DNA of 64,000 nt from Asparagopsis taxiformis (Eukaryota; Rhodophyta; Florideophyceae; Bonnemaisoniales; Bonnemaisoniaceae), in the NCBI GenBank assembly GCA_030407315.1, contig JALQPE010000712.1, positions 1-64,000 of the forward strand, written 5' to 3'. The notes under the pieces are model-generated. The model searched no databases. It was not told the origin of the DNA and worked only from the letters and a program-made list of their open reading frames with translations. The first letter of the stretch is position 1. Each line of letters opens with the position of its first letter. Below, one piece after another: positions 62,465 through 64,000 of this stretch. The position numbers and the translations under genes are program-made.

Positions 62465-63130
62465 CGCATACTCCACAACTATACAACAAACACTACTCGC
62501 TATTTCAGACGACGCGGTACACAAGTAGCGTAGTCTCAACCTTCCGTGCAGCCTTCCCTGATGCGTACAAGTGCGAAACACGTCTAGACTACTACTACTA
62601 CTACGATATAGTATATCAGAAGTGACTGCGGGAATTTTCGGCACAGGAGATGCTGGGCCACCAAATTGATTTTTCGGAAATTTTAGAATTTCTGGGCTGG
62701 CCAGCAGTGCAATCGAGCTGGACATCCACCGGACGTCCATTTCAGGTTGGTCGTGAGAGAGTGGGGCGGGACCATGATGGAACAAGGACCAAGACCTGTC
62801 CCTGACGTGTTGAGCCTGAAATCGACCCGTCGTTAGGCGCCATTTAGCCTTACAGTTAGTGCTTACAGAAGCCAGTGACAACCCCACTCGGGGCGGCGGC
62901 CGGTGCCTGGGGCCGTTGTGGCCAAATTAGACACCTTGATTAGAATTAAAATTTGGGCTATTCTCAAAAACATGCACATGTGAACATGTTTTTGAGATGG
63001 GGGTGTGCCGTACGGCACAATCGACCGCCGAAATCAAGGTTTTTTGCAATATTTTTTCTGCCCGAAATTGTAGAATTTCTGGTCTGGCCAGCAATGCATC
63101 TGAGCTGGACATCCCCATGTCCAGTGGCCG
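62465..63130 (-). repeat. X repeat, inverted copy of 1828-2575
   Basis: Same blocks in reverse order: TATACAACAAACACT end, GCTGGCCAGCAGTGCAAT, GGACGTCCATTTCAGG, GGCCGTTGTGGCC, the CGTACGGCAC segment and the second GCAATGCA..GAGCTGGAC block. Confidence 0.6.
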
Positions 63131-63464
63131 TCCGGATGTCGCTCACCTGGTAAGCGTGATGCACCTGTGACAACCTATGTGACTGCAGTCACAGCCGCCA
63201 TGGCGGCCGTGCAGTACAACACTCAAAGACAGGGAATCACAATCTTTTTAAACTTTTTCTCTACCACGTATCCGTCACAACTTATTACCTACACCGGTTA
63301 CGGTTTTCAAGACCTTTCCAGTGCTGTGTACCCGTATACTCTGTTCCGTTCGATATCAACCAGTGTTCCTCACGAAAGAGTGCAAACGTCACGAGATACG
63401 TCGTCAAATTTGACTGTCTCGCTGAGCGGTCGCCATCCTGTACCGAATTTCCACTCATTCCATT
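63131..63464. other. No gene recognised
   Basis: Leader-like DNA before the next open frame. Confidence 0.3.
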
Positions 63465-63728
63465 ATGACGAATAAGCGCAGGCGCAACAGCAATCCGATC
63501 GTTGACGACGCAACCGTGCCAATTCTGCGCGAACCCGCTAGCCCTTGGGAGGATTCTAGTGACATGGGTACACGTCGAAACGTAGGTCGCGCCGCCCGCG
63601 AAACTACTCTCGCTGGCAAAGACTTCCTCCGCCTCTTGCTGGATTTATTCGCCCACTCAAGTTTCGCAGACTTGACGGACAAGCCGGGAGGTTTCACATA
63701 CGCGGACCTTGGCGCTTGGGTTGCGCAG
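63465..63728 (+). pseudogene. Unknown gene, N-terminal 88 codons (cut by T1)
   Basis: ATG frame MTNKRRRNSNPIVDDATVPI, then a helical stretch with LAGKDFLRLLLDLFAHSSF and FTYADLGAWVAQG, running into the T1 tip at 63729. A basic start and helices suggest a nuclear or Gag-like protein. Not recognised. Confidence 0.35.
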
Positions 63729-64000
63729 GGCGTCTGTGTTTTCGGAAGTGGACGCGGACGTCCAGTCTCTCTAGTACGGGTCCTAGTCGGCCCCGAGATT
63801 TACTAGAACAAATGAACGTCCGCGTCCAAAAAAAATAAAAAATGTTTGGATGCGGACGTCCACTTTCTCTAGTACATATGGCGGAATACTAGGGCCCGAC
63901 ATCCACTTTCTCTAGTACGTTTGGCGGAATACTAGGACCCGACATCCAGTATACAATATATCAGCGAAAACCGGGAGGGAAGAAATTACAGCGGATGGTA
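63729..64000 (+). mobile_element. T1 element, left end (inverted copy of 5727-6087)
   Basis: Starts CGTCTGTGTTTTCGGAAG and GGACGCGGACGTCC, with two 43-bp subterminal units, and continues past the window edge. It interrupts the frame that starts at 63465. Confidence 0.65.

Noticed and set aside
5727..64000. One giant element bounded by the T1 inverted repeats
   Set aside because: The sharp tips face inward to the window and cut coding frames there, so the bodies lie outward. The order of T1, T2 and X is not mirror-symmetric.

Overview
The window is eukaryotic and is almost entirely nested mobile DNA. Evidence for a eukaryote: five Ty1/copia LTR retrotransposons with spliceosomal introns, a Ty3/gypsy chromovirus with a chromodomain, primer-binding sites matching the anticodon arm of eukaryotic initiator tRNA-Met, Pol III-type A/B boxes, and fragments of RecQ/BLM-like and RCHY1-like genes. 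No bacterial gene layout is visible. A macroalga, perhaps a florideophyte red alga, would fit a genome this rich in copia and chromovirus elements, but that is a guess. I see no intact host gene.

Layout. 1-6.1 kb: dispersed GGACGTCC-containing repeats, a 593-bp tandem duplication, minisatellites and the end of an element called T1 here. 6.1-8.6 kb: 5' part of a reverse-oriented gypsy-like element (G1) inside another repeat end (T2). 8.6-50 kb: a plus-strand chromovirus (G2), cut first by a DNA transposon (W, 8817-35374) and then by copia elements D (35454-41865) and E (43820-50314). W is itself cut by copia A (12793-25633), and A is cut by copia B (14961-21396). 50.3-53.5 kb: noncoding DNA with three degenerate ~410-bp units, then a coiled-coil gene cut by copia F (53530-60269). 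61-64 kb: inverted copies of the T2, X and T1 repeats seen at the left.

The most interesting object is W. It has 46-bp terminal inverted repeats (43/46 matching, starting AACACTGATTTCG) and a CCTT target duplication, and removing it restores the G2 reading frame. Without its insertions it is about 13.7 kb. It carries a 791-aa DUF7869-like, DDE-style putative transposase, a ~1,009-aa protein joining a ParB-like domain to a DPPY DNA methyltransferase (now split by copia A), a core-deleted relative of the transposase, and scrambled RecQ, RCHY1 and WD40-like gene fragments. It looks like an undescribed transposon that encodes its own DNA methyltransferase and captures genes.

The copia elements share an unusual leader. 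In order it has a PBS for an internally cleaved initiator tRNA-Met, a GC-rich VNTR, a TGACA/TGTCA cluster, an antisense tRNA-like Pol III unit with T-run terminator, a duplicated GATCGGTATA module, a 96-97-bp intron, and a separate ~139-aa protein with two U1-type zinc fingers. The ATG of that protein exists only after splicing (A from exon 1, TG from exon 2). B and E look intact; A, D and F carry frame lesions. F appears to be a recombinant with a B-type leader and a divergent gag-pol.
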